Source of the DNA: Burkholderia catarinensis | Lineage (GTDB): Bacteria; Pseudomonadota; Gammaproteobacteria; Burkholderiales; Burkholderiaceae | DNA: 64,000 nucleotides | Assembly (NCBI RefSeq): GCF_001883705.2 | Contig: NZ_MDEQ02000032.1 | Location: 1 to 64,000 of the forward strand | Reading direction: 5' to 3' | Shown: positions 7,908 through 18,403 of the stretch, in pieces | How the letters are laid out: each line of letters starts with the position of its first letter | Position numbering within the stretch: the first letter of the stretch is position 1 | Translations under genes and position numbers: made by a program | Notes under the pieces: generated by a model | What the model was told of the DNA's origin: nothing | The model's input: only the letters and a program-made list of their open reading frames with translations | The model's database searches: none

Positions 7908-9299
7908 TCACGTCGCCGACACCCGCCGCCCCTCGCTCGCCCGCGCATCGCGACCGCGCTTGTTCAGCCACGATGCGAGCAGCACGATCAACGCCAGTAC
8001 GGCCGTCGCCCCGACTTCCATCCGGTGATCCTCGCTGACGAACATCACGGTCAGCGTGCCGCAGATGAACAGGATCACGGCCCACGTGAGCCACGGGAAC
8101 ATCCACATCCGCAGCGTCAGGTCGGCGCCGCTCGATTCGAGCGTCTTGCGCATCCGCAGTTGCGAGATCGCGATCACGAGATACACGAGCAGCGCGATCG
8201 CGCCCGACGTCGCGAGCAGGAAGCCGAACACCTGCTCCGGCATCAGGTAGTTCGCGATCACGGTCACGAAGCCGAATGCGGTCGACGCGAGCACGGCCGC
8301 GCGCGGCGTGCCGGTCGAATCGGTGCGATGCAGGAACGCGGGCGCGTCCTTGCGCTTCGACAGCGAGAACAGCATCCGCGACGCGGTGTACAGCGCCGAA
8401 TTCAGGCAGCTCGCGACCGACACGAGCACGATCACGTCGATGATCGCCTTCGCGTTCGGGATGCCGATCAATTCCATCGCGCGCTGATACGAGCCGTGCG
8501 TCGGCAGCAGCGGATCGTTCCAAGGCACGATGGCCGCGACGACCAGAATCGAGCCGAGATAGAACAGCGTGATGCGCCAGATCACCGAGTTCGTCGCGCG
8601 CACGATCTGGCGTTGCGGGTTGTCCGATTCGGCGGCCGCGATCGTCACGATCTCGGTACCGAGGAACGAGAACATCGTCGTCAACATCGCCGCCAGCACC
8701 GCGCCGGCGCCATGCGGCATGAAGCCGCCATGCGCAAACAGGTTCGATACGCCCGACACGGCCGGGGCAGGAATGATGCCGACGATCGCCGCGCCGCCGA
8801 TGCACAGGAACACGACGATCGCGACGACCTTGATCAGCGCGAACCAGAATTCGAATTCGCCGTAGTTCTTGACGGAGAAGAGGTTGGTGACCGTCAGCAC
8901 CAGCGTGATGCCGAGCGCGAAGACCCAGGTCGCGACGCCGGGGAACCACGCATTCAGGATGGTCGCGGCGGCGGTCGCCTCGATCGGAATCACGAGCACC
9001 CAGAACCACCAGTACAACCAGCCGATCGTGAAGCCGGCCCAGTGGCCGATCGCGCGATCGGCATAGGTGGAGAACGAACCGCTGTCCGGATGCGCGACGG
9101 CCATCTCGCCGAGCATGCGCATCACCAGCACGACCAGCATGCCCGCGATCGCATAAGCGAGTATCGACGCCGGACCGGCTTCCGCGATTGCATGGCCGGA
9201 GCCGACGAACAGGCCCGCGCCGATGACGCCGGCGATCGACATCATCGTCACGTGCCGCTGCTTCAGGCCGGTACCGAGGCCTGTGTTGCTTCCACTCAT
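7908..9299 (-). CDS. gabP: GABA permease, APC superfamily
   Basis: 463 residues with twelve hydrophobic segments. It matches the E. coli GabP sequence (466 residues) as I recall it almost end to end: RHVTMMSIAGVIGAGLFVGSG in helix 1, SFSTYADRAIGHWAGFTIGW, SVKNYGEFEFWFALIKV, EIVTIAAAESDNPQ, and SCLNSALYTASRML. It imports 4-aminobutyrate with protons across the inner membrane. No gab catabolic genes lie next to it. The 417-bp upstream region is long and contains a perfect inverted repeat (9609-9634) that could be an operator. Other amino acid:proton symporters of the same family are the alternative. Confidence 0.9.
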   Translation of the reverse strand: MSGSNTGLGTGLKQRHVTMMSIAGVIGAGLFVGSGHAIAEAGPASILAYAIAGMLVVLVMRMLGEMAVAHPDSGSFSTYADRAIGHWAGFTIGWLYWWFWVLVIPIEATAAATILNAWFPGVATWVFALGITLVLTVTNLFSVKNYGEFEFWFALIKVVAIVVFLCIGGAAIVGIIPAPAVSGVSNLFAHGGFMPHGAGAVLAAMLTTMFSFLGTEIVTIAAAESDNPQRQIVRATNSVIWRITLFYLGSILVVAAIVPWNDPLLPTHGSYQRAMELIGIPNAKAIIDVIVLVSVASCLNSALYTASRMLFSLSKRKDAPAFLHRTDSTGTPRAAVLASTAFGFVTVIANYLMPEQVFGFLLATSGAIALLVYLVIAISQLRMRKTLESSGADLTLRMWMFPWLTWAVILFICGTLTVMFVSEDHRMEVGATAVLALIVLLASWLNKRGRDARASEGRRVSAT

Positions 9300-9716
9300 C
9301 TGTCTCTCTCCAATAAACGGTTCCGGTATGTCCGGGTATCGCGTGAAGGCGGCGCGGGGGATTGTCGTTCTTGAACCGGGCCGGGCGCGGCGCCTGCACT
9401 GGATGCAGGCCCGAGGCCGGATCGGGGCCGTTCGGAACGGTGCGCCACGCAGTCTGCGAAGCTGCGGGTGCGATGCGGCGCGCAGCGCGCCGGCGCATCG
9501 CGTGCGCCCTTTCCGTCGGCTTTCGTCAGCCGCCTTCGAAGCGAAGGAGTGTAAGCATCAAACGGTTCGTCACTAAGAACCAATTGAAGAATTTCGATGG
9601 AACCACTTGTTGCATCGATACGAACCGATGCAACACTTGATCCGGTTCGGCACCGGCTCGCGCACCGTCACGGCGCTTCCGTCAAAGGCCTTCCGGTCGC
9701 GTCGCGCGCCCGGTAC
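9300..9716. other. Long gabP upstream region
   Basis: 417 bp without a supported gene, between the gabP start and the end of the MmcQ/YjbR gene. The half nearest gabP is GC-rich; the half from 9555 is more AT-rich and contains the inverted repeat described separately. It most likely carries the gabP promoter and leader. Confidence 0.55.
9609..9634. repeat. Perfect inverted repeat, possible operator for gabP
   Basis: GTTGCATCG (9609-9617) and CGATGCAAC (9626-9634) are exact reverse complements separated by 8 bases. The centre-to-centre spacing is 17 bases. No T run follows, so it is not a terminator. It lies about 310 bp upstream of the gabP start codon in the AT-richer part of the intergenic region. 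The form fits a dimeric regulator's binding site; the regulator is unknown. Confidence 0.5.
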
Positions 9717-10061
9717 TCAGTTCGTGCCGCGCGCCGCTTCATCCCGCCACTTCGCAGGCACGATCGCGTGCCATTCTCGCAGAAGCAGGTTTTTCACGGC
9801 GTCGGGATGCGCGACCGACAGCCGCACCAGCACGATCGGCCAGCCGACATAGTGATCGGTCACGTAATACACGTCCGGCTCCGATTCGATCAGCCACGCG
9901 CGCTCGTCGGGGCTAACCCCCTTCACGACCAGCGTGTCGCCGTCATCGCGCAGCCGCGCGAGCATCTTGCCCTTCACCTTGAGTGCGGGCGTGCCGTACG
10001 ACGTGCCTTCCTCGACGCCGCGCCACGCCAGTGCGATCTGCCGGACTTCGTCGAATGTCAC
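9717..10061 (-). CDS. MmcQ/YjbR-family protein
   Basis: 114 residues, the typical length of this single-domain family, whose fold resembles a DNA-binding (CyaY-like) module but whose role is not settled. Family hallmarks are the start MTFDEVRQIALAW, GVEEGTSYGTPALKVKGKMLARL, and the closing YVGWPIVLVRL plus WHAIVPAKWRDE. It is probably a cytosolic protein. It is on the same strand as the upstream MFS gene, 78 bp away, but nothing links their functions. Confidence 0.85.
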   Translation of the reverse strand: MTFDEVRQIALAWRGVEEGTSYGTPALKVKGKMLARLRDDGDTLVVKGVSPDERAWLIESEPDVYYVTDHYVGWPIVLVRLSVAHPDAVKNLLLREWHAIVPAKWRDEAARGTN

Positions 10062-10139
10062 GATGCCTCCCCGACCGTTCGTCCATGGTTGACAGTTCGG
10101 CCACCCTACCGGAAATCGCGCGGCGCGCCCAGCCGGAGC

Positions 10140-11405
10140 CTATCCGCCGGCCGCGCGCGCGGCAGCCGGCGCGCGCCCGGTGGTCGCGACGATGGCGAAC
10201 GCGATTGCATTGGCAACGGCGCTCGCGAGGATCGGCACGAGATAGCCGCCCCCCGCGTCGTAGATGAAGCCGGCGGCGGCCGGCCCGATCAGCGTGCCGA
10301 ACGCGATGCTCGTGTACAGGATGCCGATGATCGCGCTCACGTTGCGGCCGCCGAAGTAGTCCATCACGACCGCCGGCAGCACGGCGACCCAGCCGCCGTA
10401 GAACACGCCGAACACGAGTGCGAACGCGGCAAGCGTCGCGACGGTGCCAGCGCCCGCCCATGTGACGAGCGCTGCAGCCATGCCCGCGAACATCGCGAGC
10501 AGCGATGCGCGGCGGCCGAAGCGGTCGGCGAGGCCGCCGAGGAAGAAGCGGCCGGCCGTGCTGCCGACGCCGATCGCGCCGAGCAGCAGCACGGCCGTCG
10601 ATGGCGCGACGCCATGGTCGAGCGCGTACGGCACGAGGTGAACGAACGGGACGAACACACCGAACGAGCACACGAGGCATGCGGCGTAGAGGCTCGCGAA
10701 CGGCCGCGACGTGACGGCCTCGCGCACCGTCGCGCCGGCATGCGCGGCCGCGGCGGTCGCGGCAGCACCCGCCTGCCGCCCGCCGTCGCCACCGGCATCG
10801 CCGTCCGGCAACAGTCCGCGTGCGCGCGGATCGTTCTCGATCAGCAGCGACATGCCCGCCCCCAGCACGACCGCGATCGCGGCCAGCGTGAAATACGCAC
10901 CGCGCCAGCCGACATGCGCGATCAGCGCGGACGCGAGCGGCGGCATCACCAGCGTGCCGACGCCGATCCCCGCGACCGCGAGCCCCGACGCGAAGCCGCG
11001 CCGGCGCACGAACCAGCGCTGCACGGCGCCGACGGCCGGCACGTACGCGCAGCCGACGCCGAACCCGACACCGAGCCCGTACGCGACATAGACCTGCAGC
11101 AGCGTATGCGCGGCACCGGCGGCCGCGAGCCCGGCGCCCGTCAACACCATCCCGATGACGGCGAGCCGCCGCGAGCCGAAGCGATCCGCAAGCGGCCCGC
11201 TGACGATGCCGAAGCCGAAATACAGGAAGCCGGCGAGCGAGAACACGAGCGAGATCTGCCCGCGCGACGCGGCGAAATCCCGCTGCAGCGATTCGACGAA
11301 CGCGCTGAACGTATACGCGCTGCCGAACCCGACGAACGTGACGGCGAACGCGGCTGCAACCACGTACCAGCCGTAGAAGAAGCGCGAGGCGTCCGGGCGG
11401 TTCAT
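10140..11405 (-). CDS. MFS transporter (OFA/monocarboxylate-like)
   Basis: 421 residues starting at the ATG at 11405, which has an AGGAG site nine bases upstream; an in-frame start at 11429 lacks one. Twelve hydrophobic helices are visible. The N-terminal FFYGWYVVAAAFAVTFVGFGSAYTF and the loop GPLADRFGSRR are typical of the oxalate/formate-antiporter and monocarboxylate branch of the major facilitator superfamily. The central loop (about 200-220) is Gly/Ala-rich. It is divergent from a LysR regulator (gene at 11600), which probably controls it. The substrate is unknown; an organic acid is the best guess. Confidence 0.85.
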   Translation of the reverse strand: MNRPDASRFFYGWYVVAAAFAVTFVGFGSAYTFSAFVESLQRDFAASRGQISLVFSLAGFLYFGFGIVSGPLADRFGSRRLAVIGMVLTGAGLAAAGAAHTLLQVYVAYGLGVGFGVGCAYVPAVGAVQRWFVRRRGFASGLAVAGIGVGTLVMPPLASALIAHVGWRGAYFTLAAIAVVLGAGMSLLIENDPRARGLLPDGDAGGDGGRQAGAAATAAAAHAGATVREAVTSRPFASLYAACLVCSFGVFVPFVHLVPYALDHGVAPSTAVLLLGAIGVGSTAGRFFLGGLADRFGRRASLLAMFAGMAAALVTWAGAGTVATLAAFALVFGVFYGGWVAVLPAVVMDYFGGRNVSAIIGILYTSIAFGTLIGPAAAGFIYDAGGGYLVPILASAVANAIAFAIVATTGRAPAAARAAGG

Positions 11406-11464
11406 GACGATGCTCCTCTCAGGTCCCACCGGCCGCCGGGCGGCGTCCGGATTGCCTCATGGAT

Positions 11465-11477
11465 ATAGTTGAACTAT
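11465..11477. promoter_or_regulatory. Palindrome between MFS and LysR genes, candidate LysR operator
   Basis: ATAGTT-G-AACTAT is a perfect 13-bp palindrome lying 60 bp upstream of the MFS start and 123 bp upstream of the LysR start. LysR-type regulators bind short AT-rich dyads in divergent promoters. The site also contains -10-like bases, so repressor and promoter could overlap. Confidence 0.5.
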
Positions 11478-11599
11478 GTTGATCGCATCGGCCGCCGAAA
11501 GGCAGCCGCGAAGCATGCGATCCCGATGCGACAACGGTACTCGTGCGTACGCGTCGCCTCAAACGATATTTCATCGGCCTTTCGCTTTAGAAAAACTGA

Positions 11600-12517
11600 A
11601 TGAACCGTTCCCGTCTGCCGCCGCTCAACGCGCTGCGTGCCTTCGAAGCAGCCGCCCGCCACCTGTCGGTGAAGTCGGCGGCCGAGGAACTGTCGGTCAC
11701 GCCCGGCGCGGTGAGCCAGATGATCCGCACGCTCGAGACGCATCTCGGCGTGCAACTGTTCGAGCGCGTCAACCGCGGCATCCTGCTGACGGCCGCCGGC
11801 CGCGACTACCTGCCGCCGGTGCGTAACGCGTTCCGGCAGATCGCCGATGCATCGCAGCGCGTATCGGGCGCGGCCGACAGCGGCGTGCTGACGGTGAGTG
11901 TCACGCCGTTCTTCGCATCCGCGTGGCTCGTACCGCGCCTCGCGCAGTTCCGGCAGGCGTGCCCGGACGTCGACCTGCAGGTCGCGACAAGCCACGCGCT
12001 CGCGAATTTCGCGCGCGACGGCGTCGACGTCGCGATCCGTCACGGCCTCGGGCGCTACATCGGGCTGTGCAGCGAGCGCCTGCTGACGGTGGAGATCGTC
12101 GCGCTCGCGTCGCCCGAACTCGTCGCGCGGCTCGGCATGCCGGCGACGCCCGCCGATCTCGTCGGCTGGCCGCAGCTGCACGACGCCGAGCGCAAGGGCT
12201 GGCACATCTGGTTCGGCGCGCAACGGATCGACGATTTCGGCCCGCCGCGCGGCCCCGCGTTCGACGACTCCGGCCTGTTGCTGCAGGCGATCGTCGCCGG
12301 CCAGGGCGCCGGGCTGCTGCCGGCCGCGATGGTGCGCGGCGAGCTGGCGAGCGGCCGGCTCGTGCAGCTTGCCGACGTCGCGTGGCTCGACGATTTCGCG
12401 TACTACCTCGTCTATCCGCCGCATCATGCGGAACGGCCGAAGGTCGCTGCGTTCCGCCGGTGGATTCTCGACGCCGCGCAGGCCGACGGCGCGGCAACGA
12501 TGTCCGGCGCGGCGTAG
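11600..12517 (+). CDS. LysR-family transcriptional regulator (GcvA-like)
   Basis: 305 residues. The N-terminal winged helix-turn-helix (about 7-66) has the GcvA-branch opening PPLNALRAFEAAARHLSVKSAAEELSVTPGAVSQMIRTLE. The C-terminal periplasmic-binding-like effector domain covers about 90-295 (GVLTVSVTPFFASAWLVPRL, DVDVAIRHG-type loop). It is divergent from the MFS transporter, the classic arrangement for a LysR activator of its neighbour. The effector may be the transported compound or a breakdown product. There is no evidence that it regulates glycine cleavage, despite the subfamily name. Confidence 0.9.
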   Translation: MNRSRLPPLNALRAFEAAARHLSVKSAAEELSVTPGAVSQMIRTLETHLGVQLFERVNRGILLTAAGRDYLPPVRNAFRQIADASQRVSGAADSGVLTVSVTPFFASAWLVPRLAQFRQACPDVDLQVATSHALANFARDGVDVAIRHGLGRYIGLCSERLLTVEIVALASPELVARLGMPATPADLVGWPQLHDAERKGWHIWFGAQRIDDFGPPRGPAFDDSGLLLQAIVAGQGAGLLPAAMVRGELASGRLVQLADVAWLDDFAYYLVYPPHHAERPKVAAFRRWILDAAQADGAATMSGAA

Positions 12518-12623
12518 CGTCGCTCCATTGCTCGGCACCGGCGCCGGTTCGCGGTCGATCCGCTAACATGCGGCGCGGGCCATCGGCCCGACTTCGATAA
12601 CAACATACAGACCGAGAGAGACC

Positions 12624-12932
12624 ATGCCTGCCCTGCTCCGCCGCGCGACGCACATCGCAACCCTGTCCGCCGCGCTGTTCGTCGCGTGCGCCGTGCTGCC
12701 CCATCCGGTGCACGCGTACCGCGCGCCGCCCGGCTACGGCAACGAAGCCGATCTCGACCGTCACGACACGTATCGCAACCGCGACGGCGAAACCGTGCAT
12801 GCACCCGCGCATTCGAAATCGGGCCGTGTGCCCGAAGGCGCGAGCGCGCGCTGCCGCGACGGCACGTACAGCTTCAGCCGGCACCGGCGCGGCACGTGCT
12901 CGGGGCACGGCGGCGTCGGCGCGTGGCTGTGA
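12624..12932 (+). CDS. Exported DUF3761 protein
   Basis: 102 residues. The signal peptide covers about 1-31 (hydrophobic core LSAALFVACAVLP, cleavage near VHA-YR). The DUF3761 domain follows, with its hallmark YRNRDGETVHAPAHS...VPEGASARCRDGTYSFSRHRRGTCSGHGGV. The mature part has two Cys that could pair in the periplasm. The domain is common in beta-proteobacteria and phages, and its function is unknown. A purine-rich GAGAGAGACC stretch precedes the start. It lies between the LysR gene and ettA and looks monocistronic. Confidence 0.82.
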   Translation: MPALLRRATHIATLSAALFVACAVLPHPVHAYRAPPGYGNEADLDRHDTYRNRDGETVHAPAHSKSGRVPEGASARCRDGTYSFSRHRRGTCSGHGGVGAWL

Positions 12933-13119
12933 ATGCGGCGCGCGCAAACGCCTGCGCTGCGCCAGCGGCAGCCGGCGGCGAAGTACAATAGCCGCTCGCG
13001 CCGCCGACACGCGGCGACACCGTCGCGCCCCGCGCGGCACGCTCCGTACCGAATCACCCGACGCCGCCACGCCCGCGCGCTGCGCGGCAGTCTCAACCAC
13101 TTCTGACTTTCACACCGAA

Positions 13120-14787
<1,668 letters not shown>

Positions 14788-14866
14788 CCGGCACGACCGG
14801 GCGCCCGGCACTGCGGCAACGCGGAGCCCGGCGCCGACGGTGGCCGGCTCCGGTGCGGCGAAACGA

Positions 14867-14894
14867 AAAAGCGGGCCTCTAGCCCGCTTTTTTT
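14867..14894. terminator. Bidirectional terminator between ettA and the HAD gene
   Basis: GCGGGC (14871-14876) pairs with GCCCGC (14882-14887) around a 5-base loop, with an A run to the left and seven T residues to the right. It separates convergent genes and can serve both. Confidence 0.93.
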
Positions 14895-14918
14895 ATCCGA
14901 TGGCCGCTCGCCCGCCGC

Positions 14919-15542
14919 TTACGCGAGCGCGCCCAGTTCGCGCAGCCGCGCCTCGGTCGCCGCTGCGCTCGTATGATGAATGCCGTGCCAGCCGAGCGCC
15001 GTCGCAGCCGCCGCGTTCTTCGCGTTGTCGTCGATGAACGCGAGCTCGTGCGGCGCGATGCCCGGCAGGTGCGGGTCGATCCGCGCATGCATCTCGCGGT
15101 AGATCGCCGGATCGGGCTTCACGAGCTTCACGCGGCCCGACACGACGATGTCCGTGAAACGCCGCAGGACCGGAAAGTTGTCCCACGCATACGGAAACGT
15201 CTGCGCGGACCAGTTCGTCAGCCCGAACAGCGGCATCCCCTGCGCGTCGAGCCGGTCGACGAGCGCGGCGCCTTCGTCGAGCACGCCGCCGATCATCTCG
15301 TGCCAGCGTGCGTAGAACGCGCGGATCAGCGCGTCGTGCTCCGGAAACTTCGCGACGAGCTCGGCGGTGCCCTCCTCGATCGTCTGCCCGCCGTCCTGGC
15401 GGATCACCCAGTCCATCGCGCAGACATGCGTGAGGAACCAGCGACGCTCGGTATCGTCGGGAATCAGTTCCCGGTAAAGGTACTCGGGACTCCAGTCGAT
15501 CAGCACGCCGCCGAAATCGAACACCACGGCCTTGATCGTCAT
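14919..15542 (-). CDS. HAD-family hydrolase (YihX/epoxide-hydrolase-N-like)
   Basis: 207 residues from the ATG at 15542. The HAD motifs are all present: motif I FDFGGVLIDW (Asp9 and a following Gly-Gly, so the second Asp of DxD is replaced as in the HAD-IA3 group), motif II GLTNWS, motif III Lys in VKLVKPDPAIY and motif IV FIDDNAKN. A helical cap lies between motifs I and II. Members act as phosphatases on small sugar phosphates or as haloacid dehalogenases; the FGGVLIDW opening is typical of the phosphatase-like YihX group. The start overlaps the stop of the upstream isochorismatase-like gene by ATGA, so the two are translationally coupled. Confidence 0.87.
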   Translation of the reverse strand: MTIKAVVFDFGGVLIDWSPEYLYRELIPDDTERRWFLTHVCAMDWVIRQDGGQTIEEGTAELVAKFPEHDALIRAFYARWHEMIGGVLDEGAALVDRLDAQGMPLFGLTNWSAQTFPYAWDNFPVLRRFTDIVVSGRVKLVKPDPAIYREMHARIDPHLPGIAPHELAFIDDNAKNAAAATALGWHGIHHTSAAATEARLRELGALA

Positions 15543-16090
15543 GCGAACTCCGCAGCAAGCACGTCCGCGAGCGGGCGCGGCGTCACCGCGTTGCCCGACA
15601 GCGAATTGTTGTTCCAGATGAAGTGGTGGTGCGCGACGATCTGCGCGGCCGACAGGTGCGTGCGCTCGTTCGTCGTGTGCAGGTCGGACACGACCGTCGT
15701 CCGATAGCCGAGCAGTGCCGCACGGCGCGCGGCCGAATCGATGCAGAACTCGGTCGCATAGCCGCAGATCAGCACCGAGCGGACGCCGTGGCGGTCGAGC
15801 TGCGCCGCGAGCGGCGTGTCGTGGAACGCGTCGCTCACCTGCTTGCGCACGCGCCAGTCGCCGCTGCCGACGACCAGCCCCGCATGCAGCTCCCAGCCCG
15901 GCGTACCGGGCACGATGTCGTCGTCGGCATCGCCGTCGTGCTGCACAAAGCACACGGGCGCGTTCGCCGCGCGCGCCGCCGCCGTCAGCCGGTTGATGCC
16001 CGACACCACGTCGTCGAGCCGGTAAGCGGGCCGAGCCCGCTCCACCAGCCCGCGCTGCATGTCGACCACGATCACTGCGGTGTCCGCCAT
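15539..16090 (-). CDS. Isochorismatase-family cysteine hydrolase
   Basis: 183 residues with the Asp-Lys-Cys triad of the family: Asp10 in VVDMQ, Lys in VRKQVSDAF at about 83, and Cys in GYATEFCIDSAARRA at about 118. Relatives include nicotinamidase, ureidoacrylate hydrolase and isochorismatase. The substrate here cannot be inferred. It is part of a leftward run of four genes (small membrane protein, aminopeptidase P, this gene, HAD hydrolase), 54 bp after the aminopeptidase gene. Confidence 0.88.
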   Translation of the reverse strand: MADTAVIVVDMQRGLVERARPAYRLDDVVSGINRLTAAARAANAPVCFVQHDGDADDDIVPGTPGWELHAGLVVGSGDWRVRKQVSDAFHDTPLAAQLDRHGVRSVLICGYATEFCIDSAARRAALLGYRTTVVSDLHTTNERTHLSAAQIVAHHHFIWNNNSLSGNAVTPRPLADVLAAEFA

Positions 16091-16144
16091 TTGCTGCCCT
16101 CGCTGTTGTTGTCCGGCCGGCGTCCGGCCGTTATCGCACGTGCG

Positions 16145-17959
16145 TCAGATCGGCTGCGTGCGTGCGTCGAGCCACGCCCTGGCATCGCCGCTCAGGTGCC
16201 GGCCGACGCGCTCGCGCACCGTCGCGTGATACGTGTTCAGCCAGGCGCGCTCTTCGTCATGCAGCATCTCGATCAGCACGCAGCGCGTGTCGATCGGGCA
16301 CAGCGTCAGCGTCTCGAACGCAAGGAAATCGCCGAACTCGGTCTGCCCGGCCGCGCGGTTCACGACCAGGTTCTCGATCCGGATGCCCCACTGGCCGGGG
16401 CGGTACACGCCCGGCTCGATCGACGTGATCATGCCTTCTTCCATCGCCGTGTACGGCTCGGCCGGCGCGTAGTGCGAGATGACCTGCGGGCCCTCGTGCA
16501 CGTTCAGGAAGTAGCCGACGCCATGCCCCGTGCCGTGCCCGTAGTCGAGCCCGGCCGCCCACATCGGCGCGCGCGCGATCGCGTCGAGCATCGGCGAGCG
16601 GATGCCGCGCGGGAAGCGCGTGCGCGACAGCGCCATCATCGACTTCAGCACGATCGTGAAATCGCGCCGCTGCAGGTCGCTGACGGTGCCGACCGGCACG
16701 ACGCGCGTGATATCGGTCGTGCCCGTCATGTACTGCCCGCCCGAATCGATCAGCAGCAGGCCGTCGCCCGCGATCGTCGCGTGCGACTCGGGCGTCGCGT
16801 GGTAGTGCGGCATCGCGCCGTTCGCGTTGAACCCGGCGATCGTCGCAAAGCTCGGCGACACATAGCCGGGGCGCCGTGCGCGCGCGGCCGTGAGTTTCTC
16901 CTCGATCGTCAGCTCGGTGATCGTCTCGCGGTTCACCGCCTGTTCGAACCATGTGAAGAATTCCGCGAGCGCGGCGCCGTCGTGCTCCATCGTCACGCGC
17001 ACGTGCTCGATCTCGGTGGACGTCTTGCGCGACTTCGCGAACGTGGACGGATTCACGGCCTCGACGAGCTTCACGCCGGCCGGCACGGCCTCGAGCGTGC
17101 CGAACGTCACGCGGCGCGGGTCGACCAGCAGCGTCGCGCCGTCGGGCAGCGCCGCGAGCGACGCGCGCGCGGCGTCGTATGCACGGACGTCGACGCCGTC
17201 CTGCGCGAGCGACGCGGCCAGCGCCGGGGACACCTTGCCGTCGGCGACGAACAGCGTCGCGCGATCGGCGCCGATCATTGCATGCGCAACGAACACGGGA
17301 TTGAAGTTGACGTCGGCGCCGCGCAGGTTGAACAGCCATGCGAGGTCGTCGAGCGTCGACACGAAATGCCACTGCGCGCCCTGCGCGTGCATCGCGCGGC
17401 GCACTTCGGCCAGCTTGCTCGCGCGCGTCGCGTCGGCCTGCGGCGCCGCGTGCTCGAACACGGCGTCGCCGGGCAACCCCGGCCGCTCGGGCCAGATCGC
17501 ATCGAGCAGATCGAGATCGGTGCGCAGCGCGATGCCGCGCGCGCTCAGCGCAGCCGTCAGCCCGCGCGCGGCCGCGACGCCGAGCACGGCGCCGTCGACA
17601 CCGACCGTCGCACCCGCCGCCACGTTCTGCGCGAGCCAGTCGACGTGCGGCGCGCTCTGCTGCCCGCCCGTCATCTTCATCAGTTGCACGCCCGTGCCGG
17701 CCAGCTCGGCGTCGGCCTGCACCCAGTAGCGGCTGTCGACCCACAGCCCCGCGAAATCCGCGGTCACGACCAGCGTGCCGACCGAGCCCGTGAAGCCGGA
17801 CAGCCAGCGGCGGGCCTGCCAGCGCTCGGGCAGGTACTCGGACAGATGGGGATCGGCGGACGGCACGAGATAGGCGGCCAGGTCCTCGCGGGCCATAGCG
17901 CCGCGCAGCAGCGCGAGGCGGGCCGGCACCGGCAAGACTTCGGGAAGACGGGCATTCAT
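16145..17959 (-). CDS. Aminopeptidase P family protein (M24B, Xaa-Pro aminopeptidase)
   Basis: 604 residues from the ATG at 17959, which has AGGTGA just upstream; an earlier in-frame start at 17977 is less likely. The architecture is the long three-domain form: two creatinase-N domains (about 15-310), then the M24 pita-bread metal domain. Metal ligands are visible as LLLIDSGGQY with TTDITR (two Asp), HGTGHGVG (His), SIEPGVY (Glu) and IRIENLV (Glu). It removes an N-terminal residue before proline using two Mn ions, in the cytoplasm. It lies 18 bp after the small membrane-protein gene, so the two are probably cotranscribed. Confidence 0.93.
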   Translation of the reverse strand: MNARLPEVLPVPARLALLRGAMAREDLAAYLVPSADPHLSEYLPERWQARRWLSGFTGSVGTLVVTADFAGLWVDSRYWVQADAELAGTGVQLMKMTGGQQSAPHVDWLAQNVAAGATVGVDGAVLGVAAARGLTAALSARGIALRTDLDLLDAIWPERPGLPGDAVFEHAAPQADATRASKLAEVRRAMHAQGAQWHFVSTLDDLAWLFNLRGADVNFNPVFVAHAMIGADRATLFVADGKVSPALAASLAQDGVDVRAYDAARASLAALPDGATLLVDPRRVTFGTLEAVPAGVKLVEAVNPSTFAKSRKTSTEIEHVRVTMEHDGAALAEFFTWFEQAVNRETITELTIEEKLTAARARRPGYVSPSFATIAGFNANGAMPHYHATPESHATIAGDGLLLIDSGGQYMTGTTDITRVVPVGTVSDLQRRDFTIVLKSMMALSRTRFPRGIRSPMLDAIARAPMWAAGLDYGHGTGHGVGYFLNVHEGPQVISHYAPAEPYTAMEEGMITSIEPGVYRPGQWGIRIENLVVNRAAGQTEFGDFLAFETLTLCPIDTRCVLIEMLHDEERAWLNTYHATVRERVGRHLSGDARAWLDARTQPI

Positions 17960-17977
17960 GATTTCACCTGAGAGCAT

Positions 17978-18232
17978 TCAGCGACGGGACGACAGCGCGA
18001 CCGTCACGGCTACGGCGAGGAACGCGACGCCGGTGCAGACCGGCCATTCGAGCGTCTCGCCATCGTAAAACAGTCCCGAGAGATTGCCGGCCATTCGGGC
18101 GGCGGCTGCGCCCACGATGCCGACGAGCACCGCGATCCACCACGCCGGCCGGCCCGTGCGCCGCATCGGATGCAGCCAGCGGCCGAACAGCCCGACGGCC
18201 GCTCCCAGGACAAGGATTCCAAACCAGTTCAT
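17978..18232 (-). CDS. Small inner-membrane protein (GlsB/YeaQ-like)
   Basis: 84 residues with three hydrophobic segments (about 4-20, 31-48 and 64-81) and small-residue motifs such as VLGAAVGLFGRWLHP and VGIVGAAAARMAG. These resemble GlsB/YeaQ/YmgE proteins, which are stress-related membrane proteins of unknown action. It starts the leftward run with the aminopeptidase P gene. The assignment rests on the glycine-zipper pattern and length and is moderate. Confidence 0.68.
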   Translation of the reverse strand: MNWFGILVLGAAVGLFGRWLHPMRRTGRPAWWIAVLVGIVGAAAARMAGNLSGLFYDGETLEWPVCTGVAFLAVAVTVALSSRR

Positions 18233-18403
18233 TCGACGCCCTCTATAAATTCAGATTCGTCCCATAGGCGTGAACGTTGCCAGCGGCTAGCATCGATTCA
18301 TCCATCGAACCCGGGACCAGCCGGGTGCCGCGAACATTCGAGTTTAGGGGCCGACTCGACGTTATGGCAAGCGCGCACCAGCTGCCGTATTGAAGAAATT
18401 CTC

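Noticed and set aside
9597..11468. A 623-codon rightward open frame across the MmcQ/YjbR and MFS genes
   Set aside because: The translation is Arg/Asp-rich low-complexity text without a domain. The minus strand holds two convincing genes.
12799..13119. N-terminal extension of ettA
   Set aside because: It is Arg-rich, overlaps the DUF3761 gene, and the known EttA start MAQYVFTM lies at 13120.
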